Shown here in pieces: positions 11,336 to 25,770 of a DNA stretch of 64,000 bases. The stretch is from Mixia osmundae IAM 14324 (lineage: Eukaryota; Basidiomycota; Mixiomycetes; Mixiales; Mixiaceae), in contig NW_014575555.1 of assembly GCF_000708205.1 (NCBI RefSeq), forward strand, positions 186,001 to 250,000, in the 5' to 3' direction. Within the stretch, counting starts at the first letter, position 1, and the number at the start of each line of letters is the position of its first letter. The notes below the pieces were generated by a model. That model was not told the DNA's origin. It was given only the letters and a program-made list of their open reading frames with translations, and did not search any database. The position numbers and the translations under genes are program-made.

Positions 11336-14300
11336 ATGCACCCTGGCCGTGGACTGCTGCAAGAGGCATGCCAGCGATGGCTCTACCCTGTCAGTGCTCG
11401 ACGACCTCCCAGCAAGCGAGCAGCGGACTGCTGTACTCCCTGCACCTCGTCCAGAAAAGACGGGTATGCTGCCTCCCGACGGAGCTATGCCTCTTCAGCA
11501 GACCAGACGACCAAAGCGAAGCAATATGCGAGCACGCTGCTGCTCCCAAAGACGAGCTTCCCTCTGCGAGCACCGTCTGCGTCCAAGCAAGCAGAATTGA
11601 GAGACAGAGCCGGCACGCCGCTCTACCGTTGGCAGGCGAGCTCAGCAGCGTCGCTTGCGGTCCTGGTCCTGACGCACGCTCGCTAGCAATAGGACCAACA
11701 GACAGATCGACCGCTCTTTGTGCTACATGACGGGCCGCCCTACGCCAATGGACCGCTCCACATAGGTCTGTAGACGCGCCCGAAGCTTGTGGTGTCGGCT
11801 GGAACGCGAATGCAGGACATGCGCTCAATAAGATCCTCAAGGACATCGTACTGCGCTACAAAGTCCTCACTGGCTATCGTGTCAAGTCAGTCCAGCTCGG
11901 AGCATACGGACAAAGCCACTGAGATCGCGCGCGCATAGCTACGTGACAGGATGGGACTGCCATGGCCTGCCACTCGAACTAGCAGCTCACAAAGCGATAG
12001 GACCACCGGAGTCCAACGAAGATCGCCAAACCTTTGCGCTGAGGGTACGCGCCCAAGCTAGAAAGGCTGCACACGAAGGCGTTGCGCTTCAGCGGAGTCA
12101 GTTCCAGCAATTCGGTCTCATGGTCGACTGGAACGACCGCTATCTGACTCTGGGTGCGTGCGAATGCTCTGCAAATCCGCGCGACTGACTGGCGAGCAGA
12201 TCATGACTATGAGATCAGACAGCTCGAGATCTTTCGCGACATGTTTGCGAAAGGTAGCCCGAGCGTCGTGTGTAGCGTTCTCGTCTCAGGCAGCTCATGC
12301 GCACATGCAGGCATGATCTATCAAGCGTTCAAACCTGTGCCTTATTCGCCCTCCTCTCAGACGGCTCTCGCAGAAGCAGAGATAGAGTACAAGGACGATC
12401 ATAGATCGACCGCAGTCTACGCTCGCTTTCACATCGACACGGCCAGTCCAGCACTGCAGCGAGTGCTCGACCAGCTCCCCGTAGATCAAAGCGCACGAGC
12501 AGCAGTTCTCGTTTGGACGACGACGCCATGGACGCTGCCCGCCAATCTCGTCAGTCAAGTCCACACTCGCGAGCTGCGTTGCTGAGCTGGCAAGGCCTGT
12601 GACAGGCTGTGGCAGTCAACCCTGATATGCTTTACGTTCTCGCACACGACAGAGTAGCAAACGAGACCTATGTCGTGGCACAATCTCGTCTCGTAGCGTT
12701 GTCAGAAGCCTTGAAATCCGATCTGCAGGCGATACCCCAGTGCATGCTCAAAGGCTCGGACCTGATCGGCACGACCTATAGACATCATTTGATGCCCCCT
12801 TCAGCATCTTCATATCCCATCATACCCGCCAGTCACGTCACCGCTGACTCGGGCACTGGTCTGGTCCACACTGCGCCTGCGCACGGCGTCGAAGACGACC
12901 TGGCTTATTCAGCCTATCACGCAACAGGCAACGGTCAGGAAGTCAACCTTGTAGATGGCTTTGGTCGGTACAGTGAAGCTCTGAGAAGTCGCATTGGTGC
13001 AGACTGGGCAGAGCGGCTCGTTGGCAAGCCGGTCCTGACCACTGGGAATGATATGGTCATACAGCTGCTGCAATCGGACGGCACGATCGTATCTGCATCC
13101 ACCCACGTGCATCGCTATCCTTACGACTGGCGAACAAAGAAGCCCATCATCACGCGCGCGACACGCCAGTGGTTCATCGATCTCGAGCCGCTACAGCAAA
13201 GTGCGTTCGACAGCCTCGAGCGGGTGCATTTTGTGCCTCCCGGCGGTCGAGCGCGCTTGCAGCGATACGTTGCAGGACGGAAAGGCTGGTGCATCTCACG
13301 ACAGCGCCCTTGGGGCGTACCTATCCTCGCACTCGAAGCAGCAGATGGGACAACAATGATGACGACCGAGACGATTGACCATGCTATCAACGTTTTGCGG
13401 GAGAAAGGTACAGATCATTGGTGGCACGGGCCGGTCGAGGACTTTCTGCCGCCTGTAATGCAGAATCAAGGCTTTATACAGGGAAGAGATACTGTTGACG
13501 TATGGCTAGACAGCGGCGTCACCTGGTCCTTCCTCGAATCGCTAGCTCTGCGAAGTCGATCGGAGCCAGTGTCAGATCTCGTCTTGGAAGGGGGCGACCA
13601 GCATCGCGGCTGGTTTCAGTCATCCCTGCTCACTTCGATCGCCACTAGGCAGCAGGCGCCTTATGGCTGTGTCGTTACACACGGCTTCGTACTTGACGAG
13701 ACAGGTCGTAAGATGAGCAAGTCGCTCGGCAATGTCATTAGCCCGAACGATGTCATCAACGGCGGCAGATCGGCCAAGGGTCCAGTCTGGCAGCCCTTTG
13801 GCGTAGATGTCCTTCGCCTCTGGATAGCTTCTGTCGACTTCAGAGAGGACATGCAGATCGGACAGAACATCATTCAGCTGATAGCAGAGAATTATCGTCG
13901 ATTGCGCAACTCCGCGCGCTTCATGCTCGGCAATCTTGGCTCCCATCCGCCCATTGCTTTCGATGACGTCCAGCTGGATTTGGTCTGTCTTCTCCTGCAA
14001 AATTGCGAATACCTACTCATCTAGAGGTCGCAGCTGGATCGATATGTACTCAACGAGCTTGTGGAGGTCGACGAAAGCATACGACTTGCCTACGATGACT
14101 TTGCTTTCAATCGTGCCATCTCTACGTTGACACAGTTCACGACAAAGACCCTTTCGTCATTCTATTTCGACATTGTCAAAGACAGTCTCTACTGCGATGG
14201 CTTGTCAGACCATCGTCGATTGGCCACTGTCTATGTGTTGCAGCAAGTCCTCAGGTCGTACTGTGCTTGGCTTGCGCCGATCCTGCCGCTGCTCGTCGAA

Positions 14301-14799
14301 GAAATTGCAAGCTGCACCGAGTCCGAATCGATGTTTCAAACTGGCTGGCCCTCTCTTGTGAGTACATGATTTGCACGCCCCGCAATGGACTGACACTCTC
14401 GTGCAGAGCTCACAATGCCAGGACGGCGAGGCAAAAGCGACGCTCGGAAAGCTTATGCCCTTGCGCGATGCGATTCTCTATCAGTTAGAATTAGCTAGAC
14501 AGGCGAAGTATGTCGGCAGCTCAGTCGAGGCGTCTGTTCAGCTCGATATCCCGCAGGACCACTCAGATCGCGACTTCCTGCTGGCTCATCTCCGCGATCT
14601 CGAGCGCCTTTGCATCGTCTCTGCGTTGAGTGACATGAAGCCAGTGCATGCGCCTGCTTGGATTATGTCCAGTGTGCATCTCGGAGTTGGCATCCATGTG
14701 CAATCCGCGCCACTCACCAAATGCCCAAGATGCTGGCTTTTCGCCCGACAAGAGCAAGAGGAGCTTTGCTCTCGTTGTACCGACGTATTGCAACGATGA
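11336..14799 (+). CDS. ISM1: Mitochondrial isoleucyl-tRNA synthetase
   Basis: Nine exons: 11336-11635, 11693-11765, 11816-11885, 11939-12153, 12200-12253, 12311-12549, 12606-13982, 14025-14357 and 14407-14799; 1017 residues. It charges mitochondrial tRNA-Ile with isoleucine. The first ~60 residues are Arg/Ser/Ala-rich, fitting a matrix presequence, followed by STLLLPKTSFPLRA and YRWQ. Class I signatures: GPLHIGHALNKILKD (HIGH), GWDCHGLPLEL, GGDQHRGWFQSSLL and GRKMSKSLGNVISP (KMSKS). The C-terminus has a zinc-type CPRCW ... CSRC motif. The first intron (11636-11692) appears to use a GC donor (GCGAGC); the alternative is a 33-bp GT intron adding nine residues. The stop lies 30 bp from the convergent RFC2 stop. 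Confidence 0.92.
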
Positions 14800-14829
14800 G
14801 CTTACAACATACATTTGGGCTCCGCAGCT

Positions 14830-16501
14830 TTAGCCTCGAGAGACTGCAGCACGAATGCGCAGGCAAGTGTTCAGGATCTGTAGGTGCTCGTCCGCACCGT
14901 CTGTCAGACACTTGTCTGCTTCTCCGAGCGCCATTGCGATAGCCGACTTGGCTCTCTTCGATAGCAAGACATTGAAGATGCAGACGTCGTGTAGCTGCGT
15001 AGCATAAAACGTCAGAGTCAGTCAAGTGATTGACAAAGTGAAGACTTGCCTGCGAGAGAAGCTGCGTCGCAGAGTAGCCTTGTCTGACAACGCGAGTAAC
15101 GGCTGCGTTGACAGCATCAAAGCCGCCCGTCTTGTTGGGCTTTTTCGGATCAACTTGCATCAAATCGTTGTCTTCGCCCGCCTTTGCTTCTGCTGCAGAT
15201 TCCGGCACGTCAACACCCAGATCTCGTGCGAGGCTATTGATGACCGGGTCAGGAACGACGCCTGCGATTTCTTGGATCGATACTGGGTCTACTGGCTTAT
15301 CCTTGCCGTAGAGACGCGAAGCTGATTGTAGATACGTAATCGCACGGCGTAGATCTCCTTCGCTGCATCTGATGAGCGCTTGTACGGACTGATTATCGGG
15401 ATCATCGTCCCGTGAGCATGCAGAATACCGACCACAGGACATCGACTGACCTCTTCGCCGCACTGCACTTCTTCTTTCTGACAGACATATTCGAGTCGCT
15501 TCTGCGTATTCGTCGTGTCGAGCGGCTTGAAGCGAAATTTGCTGCAACGCGAGGTGATAGGCTCGATGATTCTGCGGGCGGGCGCGACAAAATCAGCATG
15601 TATCGACTGGCTCAATTCGCCCGCTGACCTTGTGACATAGTTGCAGATCAGACAGAAGCGCGTGATCTTCGAGTAGTTCTCCATTATCCTACGCAGAGCA
15701 GACTGAGCATCTTGCGTCATCGAATCGGCTTCATCGAGAATGATGATCTTATAAGGCGGGCAAGGATAGTCACTGACGGGTTTCAGACAATGTCAGCGAG
15801 TGTCGTTTATGCGGCCGAAGCACACTGACCCAACGGCAGGCGAGATGGCGATCTTTGCAAAGTTCTTGATCTTCTCGCGCACGACAGTGATGCCTCGTTC
15901 GTCGGACGCGTTCAATTCGAGCACTCTCGTCCTGAAAGCCTCGGGTCTGCGCGAGATCTGTCAGACTATTCCTCCACGAGGGAGACTGCACGCATACCCG
16001 AAGAGCTGCTTTGCTAGAGCCAGGATGGTGGAGGTCTTGCCTGTGCCGGGTGGTCCATAGAACAGCATGTGCGGCAGCTAGACGCGTTCTGTTAGCTCAT
16101 TCGATCATGCGAGCAGTGAGACACACGTTGGCGTTCTCGAGAGACTTTCGGAGGACTCTGACGGTGTTCTCTTGTGCAGAGATATCGTCAATCGTCTTTG
16201 GACGGTATTTCTCTACCCACGGCTGTGCCTGTGCCGCAAGGACAGGCCTCTTCCTCTCAACAGCACCATTGGACTTGTCTATGATGGCCACATTCATCGG
16301 ACCCTGAGGAGCTGTCACCTTCTTGGAAGGCTTCCTCGTCGCTGTCGGCGATTGAGAGACCGATTGGCGCACCCCCCTTGCGGGCGATTTGCTTGCAGAC
16401 TGTGAGCCGCTGGCTGATGCCTTGCTAGGCGTAGAGGGTCCCGCTTTGCTTGCAGGCGGTGTATAAGCCGTGCCATCCTTGCGGACCAGGAATCGGTCCA
16501 T
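14830..16501 (-). CDS. RFC2: Replication factor C subunit (yeast Rfc2 / human RFC4 type)
   Basis: Seven exons on the minus strand: 16501-16127, 16077-15998, 15946-15830, 15772-15629, 15571-15451, 15388-15050 and 14994-14830; 446 residues. A clamp-loader ATPase that helps open and load PCNA at primer ends. Motifs: [14 protein letters not shown], Walker [22 protein letters not shown], Walker [34 protein letters not shown] and [16 protein letters not shown]. An ~80-residue Ser/Ala/Lys-rich N-terminal extension and an acidic insert (near [13 protein letters not shown]) make it longer than the usual ~350. The last intron (14995-15049) starts GCAAGT, a textbook GC-AG donor. Intron 15572-15628 is 57 bp with no stop, so retention would add 19 residues. 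Confidence 0.93.
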
Positions 16502-16846
16502 CTCGTCAGGTGAGGCGCGTAGGTGTCCTTTTCGAGTTGCGAGAACGCGGCAAACGAGCGCTTTTCAAATTCTCTTCCTGTCCGGCGGAAGTAGCGACGA
16601 ACGACCGATTGCGAGGTAGCAAAGACGGATTTGGCTGCCGCAGGACTGCTCAAACTGGTATAGGACTCACCGCTGAGCTCCGCCGAAGAGCTGGAGCAGC
16701 AGTGGACACGCTAAGGTGCTCTTGACGAGCCAAGTAGGTGCCTTCAAGCGACTGGGACTCTCGCGCGTCGCGTTGGCATCAAGCACTTGCTCAACTAGCT
16801 CGGGCTGGTCAGTGCGACGATTGATCCCGTCATCACGGCAGACAGC
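16502..16846. promoter_or_regulatory. Bidirectional promoter RFC2 / CAC1
   Basis: 345 bp between divergent start codons of a PCNA loader subunit and the PCNA-dependent chromatin assembly factor subunit. Several ACGCG-type cores (related to MluI cell-cycle boxes) occur: aacgcgg near 16544 and a dense cgcgcgtcgcgtt near 16762-16774, plus gcgcgt near 16516. I see no TATA box. Regulation by MBF/E2F-type factors is inference. Confidence 0.4.
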
Positions 16847-19800
16847 ATGGCATCAGATGGCTCAGACGTCATCATGCTTGATCCACCTGTGACTAGCATC
16901 AGCTCGCCAAAGGTCACTCAGGAGCGTGGCCAAGTATCGCCTCTACGCGACCGAATGGTCAACGGAGCGAGCTCGCCTGTATCGAGTGCTCGTCTCAGCA
17001 ATGCCACACCAGGCTCGAGTAAGAGCCACATGATCGAGCTTGATCTGGAAGGAGAGATGCAGGCAACGCCAATTTCTCATCGACGCGACGTTTCTCAGGG
17101 GTCCAATGGCTCCAGCACGACCGCGCCCTCTCTGCGCAGACAGGCCCTTAACGGATCGAACGCCGACTCGCACGCGGTCAGCGCATCGTTGTATTCGAGC
17201 ACCTCGTCTGCGCATTCGACGCCTTCAACAACCGTCGGCTCCTTTGCAACCATACCGTCGGCTGGCAAGCAGGGTCATGCCAATGGGCAGCCAGACCAAC
17301 AGATCATCGAGATCAGCTCGCAAGATGATGACGGGCCTCACTTGTCGCGCGAGAGGACATCACCATCCATGAGCTCGCCATCGCGTTCCAGCGGCCGCGC
17401 CAGCTTGGCGTCCTTGCTCAACGCGTCTGACGTCCCAGCACCAACTCTGCGACCATTCTCAGCTCTGATGGCTAACAATCTAGCCGATGTGGAACGCGCC
17501 CAGGCTAGCGTCAGAGCCGCTCTAGGCACTGCCCAGCCAGAGATGGGTCTCGGCATCCCCCCAATCTCCATGGCAAGCAGATTCACAGAAATCAATCCAT
17601 CGTTAGATACACGCCAAAGATCCGCTGAGCCTGCAGTAGCAAGCACGAGCGGTACAACTGCTTCGGTCGAGCAAGCTGCAATCGAAGTTGACGACGACGA
17701 GGAGGATGATGACGACGAAGGAGATGACGACTCTGGTCTGTCATCGGTGGCAGATTCGGATGACGAACAAGCAAAGGCTAACAAACTTCAGCGCAAGCTG
17801 GAAGCGTCGGCGGAAGAACGCAAGGCTGCGAAAAAAGCAGCCCGCAAACCTCGCAAGAAGAAGCCTGCCGTCGTGCTGTCCGACCATGTGGAGATCAAGG
17901 GCAAGAAGCTGACGCTCAAGCAAAAGACGCTCACCGTCGACCGGACTCGCGAAGTCATCCGAGCTCAGATGGACATTCAGGACGACCTCGAAAAGAGTTC
18001 AGAGCCGCTCCAAACATTCCCAGAGAAACACTTGCCTCTTCTTGCAGCACTTGTACAAGAATCGTAGGTCACCAGCCTGCATTGACGTGCTGCAACTCAT
18101 GCTTTGACTGCAGAGAAAAAACTCTCGACTCGCTCGCAAAGCACATCAAAGACATCATCCAGCCCGCGAGCATAGAGGAAGAGTCTCAGCATACTGCACA
18201 AGCACATGGCAAGTCCAGTGATACCCGACATTCTCGCGCTGACATCCTTGAAGTAGACAAAGTGCCGCTACAGCTCATCAAGCGCACGATCGATCTCAAT
18301 GCGAAACGAGTCAATTATGGCCTGACAGAGAGCCTGTTGACGCTTCGTGCTAGTAACATGGATGCCGTCACGAAGCCGTCCATCCCGCCTTCGCTAGCAC
18401 TGTATCGCTGGGAGGTCAATGATTCTGACTTGTGGCCGGCTGGCTTTCGCACTTCGTTCGAACGTCGACGCGAAGAAAGACAAAAGGTCAGAGCTCGCCA
18501 ATCTGGCACTGTCTCGTATGCTGAGGCTATCTCGAGCAGGCGCACACGGACGTACTGCAGCTCATTGGAACTGCACCAGGCCTTGATCGCAAGACGCTAC
18601 TGGGTAATTACCGACTCGAATACGACGAGCCGACGAAAGCGCTTGAAGCGATCCCTTACAAACCAAAGAAGGCAGCAGGCGACAAGGCTGCGAAGAGTGC
18701 CACGGCCGCACCCAAGCCAGAAAATCAGAAAAAGCCTGCAGCGATCAATGGCAAGGCCGCCGCGAAGCCTGCCTCTAAGGCCAGCACAGCGAAAGCGTCG
18801 CGCAAACCATCAACGAGCAAAGAGCCTTCTGCAAGTGAAGTCGGCAATTTAAAGCTGGACGACAGCAGTGCCTCGGCCATCAAGCCTGATCCTGACAGCG
18901 TGTTCGGCCCAGCGAGGAGTGACGAGCCAGTCGAACCAGCAACGCCGGCGGATCCCAATGCAAAGCCGAAGCGGAAGAAAGTTGAGACTATCGAGCAGCG
19001 CGAGCGACGAGAGGCCTCAGAAGCCAAGAAGCTCGCAGCTGCCGAGAAGAAAGCCGCTGCTCTTGAAAGCAAGGCCAAACGGGAAGCAGCCAAACGTGCA
19101 AAGGAACTCGAGGCCGACAAAGAGACCAAGCGAAAGGCAAAACAAGCCGAGATGCTAAACCGCTTCGCACAGATCCGCACGTCTCCCCAAGCGCCGAGAA
19201 GCTCAAGCGCAGGCGTGAGTGTCCAGACGGGCTCAACAGACTTTGAGCGTACCTTCCGCACATTCAAAATCAAGAGCGACGTCAGCCTCGCCAATATCAA
19301 CAATTTCAGAGCGCCTGGCAGAGGGCCTGCAGATCTGGTGCAGAAGCCTGATTTGACGCGAGAAGAGGCACTGTACGACTTCACGAAAGACATCCCAGAG
19401 TTTCGTAAACTCAACCGCAATCCTCGGCCGATGCCCTCGATAACAGTCAGGGAGATCATTCAAACTTTGACCGAAGGCGATTTGAGCGGTACCGACGGTG
19501 GCAGCAAATGGTACGCGATGCTCAACAACCGCGTGATGATTCCAAAGAAGCTCCTCGTCTTCCACGAAGATCTGCGACCGGGCTACCACGGCTCGTGGAC
19601 GAAAGGCAGTAGGATCATCAGGCCTCGCAATCCTTTCGCTGTCGACCCAGAGCTACTCAACTATGAATACGATTCTGAGCTCGATTGGGAAGAGGAAGAC
19701 GTCGGGGATGTTGAAGACGTTGGCTCAGACAACAATCTATCCGATGACGATGGCGAATCGGTCATCTCGGGCGACTTCCTTGCTTCTGACGATGAGATCG

Positions 19801-20992
19801 AGATGATGGAAGGCTTTGAGGACGATCTCGAAACTGCGATCGAGCGCCTCAATGACGGCGGCAAGGCGAATCGTGATGCTGAGCAAGCCGGCGAAGAGCG
19901 CGCTGTGCAAAAGAAGACGCAGATCATCAAATCCAAGAAACGCAAGCTGACCGGCCCTCTGGTGCCTGTCATCTTCGGACCGATCTTCGAGACGGAGCTG
20001 GGCGAGTCTCCACTGCCGGTGTTCAGGCAGCATGCTGTGCACTTCCTTAACTGTAAGTCACACGGACATTGGTGTCATGTAGAGCAGCTGATCATGTTCG
20101 TCTCGCAGACAACAAGCCGGGCTTCGACCCGCTTAGATACCCAACCATTCCTGCCTATTTCAACGCAACTGCTCAAAGCAATCACAAGAGGTCAGACAGC
20201 AAAGCTGCTGAGAATGACGACGCTGGGCAAGCTGTCAAGAAGAGCAAGAAAACCAAGTTTGTCTTTCCCCAGGCACTGCTGGATGACTTTGCGGCGGCAT
20301 GCAAAGCGTCGAGCAAGACGAACAAGCCAAGCTTGATCGCAGAGCTGGTCACTACCTTTAAAGCGCGCGACTCTGCTATCACAAAGGTTTCAATCGAGGC
20401 CCTCGCCAAGGACAATGTCAAGCGTCGCATGCGCAAGTCAAGCTCTGACGAGTCCATCTGGGAAGTCAGCTTCACGAACAGTTTCAGCGATGACACGCTT
20501 CCACAAGGCGGACGGAAGCAGACTCCACCAACAAGCTCGATCGCGTCCGGATCTAGCACGCCGGAAGTCATCTCGACGCCGGTAAGTAGCAACCCTGCTT
20601 TGCCCAATGGCATTCGCAGACCGGTACAGCTACCCAAGAAGCGCAAAGACAAAGTTGGCTTGCAAAAGGAAATCAAGAAGCCTGCTCCGAAGAAGGAGCC
20701 CGCGCAGAGCATGTTGCCTTTCCTAGGCTCTTCCTCTCATGCTCGGCTACTGGCTGCAAACACACCCGGCGCGCTGCAGCCTCCGCCACGAGCAAGCAGT
20801 CCTGCAGAATCCATCACTGAAGACTCCGTCGATGCAGCTCTGGATGGTGATCAGATGATCATCGATGAACCGATTCGCGAGTCGTCTATTAGGTCGGTCT
20901 CCAGCGCAGAGGACGCTCCCGCACTGGCAGCGATTGCTACGACGGACGCAGGCGATACAGGAATGCTCACAGATGTTGCAATGATGACATAG
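16847..20992 (+). CDS. CAC1: Chromatin assembly factor 1 large subunit (p150 / Cac1 / Rlf2)
   Basis: Four exons: 16847-18063, 18114-18486, 18540-20052 and 20109-20992; 1328 residues. CAF-1 deposits H3-H4 behind the fork through PCNA binding. The first ~370 residues are Ser/Pro-rich with an acidic run (DDDEEDDDDEGDDD). Later come VPLQLIKRTIDLNAKRVNYG, a long Lys/Glu/Arg/Ala coiled region typical of the KER domain (from about residue 690), then the diagnostic block KWYAMLNNRVMIPKKLLVFHEDLRPGYHGSW (split here: KKLLVFHEDLRPGYHGSW), NYEYDSELDWEEE and the acidic ED region. A C-terminal winged-helix-like part has LLDDFAAACKA and SIEALAKDNVKRRM. It is longer than most fungal homologues because of the N-terminus. 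Its start faces RFC2. Confidence 0.9.
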
Positions 20993-21052
20993 CGCATGTT
21001 ATACAAATACAATTGTTGTTCATCGCAAAACCTGTTGCAAATTGCTCACCGC

Positions 21053-23451
<2,399 letters not shown>

Positions 23452-23453
<2 letters not shown>

Positions 23454-23764
23454 GACGGGCAAAAGGAGCAGAAGCAAAGGTCAGATCGAAGTCAACACCA
23501 AGTCAGAGCTCGCAGACTATGTCATCATCACTTCCTGCCCTCTCTCTGCCGGCCAAGAGATCGCAAAACCTCTGACGGTGAGCGCTGTCAACGTCGAACG
23601 CGCTCTCTCGACGGACTGCCCGTCGTCCACTCAGCGCTCAGCCTCGCCGCTAGCCTTGCCACGACATCACGCTAGCTCACTGCGATGTCAAGGTCGCACT
23701 GCGGAAGCTTCGCATCGGACTCATAGCGTCAAACACGGCCAAAAGCCTGTCACATCTCGCTTGA
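23452..23764 (+). CDS. Possible small basic protein, unknown
   Basis: Exons 23452-23577 and 23654-23764 would give 78 residues, starting MTGKRSRSKGQIEV, with DYVIITSCPLSAG in the middle and an amphipathic basic end (VKVALRKLRIGL). The 76-bp intron is longer than its neighbours. Its ATG overlaps the divergent PRP4 ATG in the palindrome CATG and its stop ends one base before the TVP38 ATG, so it fills the whole TVP38/PRP4 promoter gap. I recognise no family. It may be a real gene, an upstream ORF in the TVP38 transcript, or chance. Confidence 0.25.
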
Positions 23765-23765
23765 C

Positions 23766-25594
23766 ATGACGGGTACCGACGGTGTGAATCCGCCGCCGCC
23801 GCCGCTGCCAAGACTCGCAAAGCTAGACACCGACCTGCCTGCGCTGGCCCAAGATGAGCCTGCACATCCCCTCGGTGAGCCAGCAGCAGTCGCTCATACC
23901 GCTTCTGGGCCTGTGTCCATCCTCGTCACGCCGACAGTCGAGTCGCGCTCAGCGTTCACGAACGAGCAGGCCATCAATCCAAGCTCGCTTGGCTCCCACA
24001 GGCTAGCGAAGATACGAGAGAGCGAGCCCAGACGGCGATCGTTTCATCTCAAGGATGCAGCCGTCAGAGGACTCAAGAATCACGGGCACTCCCAGTCGAT
24101 GATCGCAGTAGCCGACGAGGAGGACGAAGCCTCTGTCTCGCCCGTCGATGGGCATGACCAGCTACGCGAGCTCGCACGCTCGAGGAGTATGCCCGGTGCA
24201 AGTCAGACCGCCTCACCCGCTCAGCACTACGTTCGCAGAGAGAACAGACGAGACAGTAACGCGCCCAGACCGCCACTGCATGTCGTCGCAGGCGTCAGCC
24301 TGCCCTCGCGAGCTCAAATCCATGCTTACGGCCCACCCGAATCTGTTCAGAACATACAGATGGAGTCCACCACCCGGTCAGCCTGGGAGATACCGCCCGG
24401 CCTGAAGGCATGGATACCGCTCATGATCTGGGCAGCCGTCAGTCTGGCGTTTGCTCTCATCGTTCTCGTCTGGCATACCGAGGTCTTCTCAGGCAAGCAT
24501 GTTTTCGTTCACGCCAAGTATCGAGCTGACGCACCCAAAGGATTGGATCGTTTGTCTGCCTGGCTGAAGACGCTGGGTTTCAAGGGGTACTGCTACCTCT
24601 TCGGCCTAATCTTTATCACTACCATGCCGCCGCTGCCACTCTACTCGACCCTGATCATCCTGTCCGGCTATGCGTTCGGCATGCCAACAGGTTTCGTCAT
24701 CTCCTACACCGCTGCTCTCTCGGGTGCGGTCGTGGTCTTTGTGCTGTCGCGATATTACTTTCGTCAGCAAATGCTCAGCCTGCTAGACAAGTCGCCTGGG
24801 CTCAAGAAGGTCGTCAGAGCGATAGATCGCAAGCCTCGCCTGCTCTTTGTCAGTTCGATCCTGTTTGCATGCAGGTTTGCTGACTTCGGCCTGTAGCTGA
24901 TTCGCTTTTCACCCTACCCTTACAACGTCATGAACGTGATACTGGCATCATCGGAATGCGTACGCTCCTCCTTTGAGCGATACGAATGTGCACTGAGGAG
25001 TTTTATCGCAGCTGTCATTCAAGACGTACACACTATGTACCGCTCTAGCATTGCCAAAGGTTCGCGCAGGTCACGATGACTCGCTCGAAGCTCACTGTAT
25101 GACTTTTCGCAAACAGCTCGTCATCCATGTGACGATTGGCTCGACGATCCGCAACTTTTCGGCCTACCATTCCGATCAGCAGGCCAGTGGCGACGATGTG
25201 CCAGACGATGATGCCGCTCGGGAGGCGATCGAGCTCGAAGCATCTGGCCGACGCCTCAAAGAAGTGGCAGGTACGATCGGTCTCCTGCTCTGCATAGGTG
25301 CTTCTCTTCATTGCACACCACGCTCTAGAGCTCATCAGATGCGCAGGCTTGTTCGTTTACATCCTGATCGTGGCCCGCCGGGCAGTAGACGAGATCGACG
25401 ATGTCGCTGATTCGGAGCAACGACTCGGTCTCCTACCGCACGACGAGGTACGCTCGAGCGATAGAACAACAAGCGAGCATCAGGCTTTTCAGCTCGTCGA
25501 TAGCAAGATCGACTCGCAGATTAACGGATCATTATCAACTGCAAAGGGGAGCAGAAGTCCCGCGACAGAAGAGCGATGCGTCGGCTTCACTTGA
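23766..25594 (+). CDS. TVP38: TVP38/TMEM64-type (VTT domain) Golgi membrane protein
   Basis: Five exons: 23766-24848, 24897-24959, 25012-25059, 25117-25270 and 25329 (or 25347) to 25594; 537 or 531 residues. VTT proteins are multi-pass Golgi/ER proteins, now linked to lipid scrambling. About 215 disordered Ser/Pro/Arg-rich residues precede the first membrane segment (LMIWAAVSLAFALIVLVW). The core has FITTMPPLPLYSTLIILSGY, FGMPTGFVISYTAALSGA and VVVFVLSRYYF; the spliced part continues RFSPYPYNVMNVILASSEC, LCTALALPK and LVIHVTIGSTIRNF, all matching the family. The final exon carries FVYILIVARRAVDEI; its acceptor is ambiguous between two AGs in the same frame. The C-terminal tail is unsupported by similarity. 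Confidence 0.82.
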
Positions 25595-25770
25595 TCAGCA
25601 TCTCGTGATCCATCGGATGCATGTAGAGCCTTCCGGATCTGTGTGTAAGCTCGTGCAGTGACTGTTGTTGCGCCCAAAATGTGTCCCTTGTAGATGCTCA
25701 CTCGCCACACGCCGTCGCGTCTTTTTCTCGTCGATTCACCTCCGAAACCTGAGCCGTAAACAAGCTCGCA

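Noticed and set aside
18725-19459. 244-codon minus-strand open frame
   Set aside because: It is antisense to the Lys/Glu/Ala-rich KER region of CAC1; the biased codon pattern keeps the reverse strand open. No protein features.
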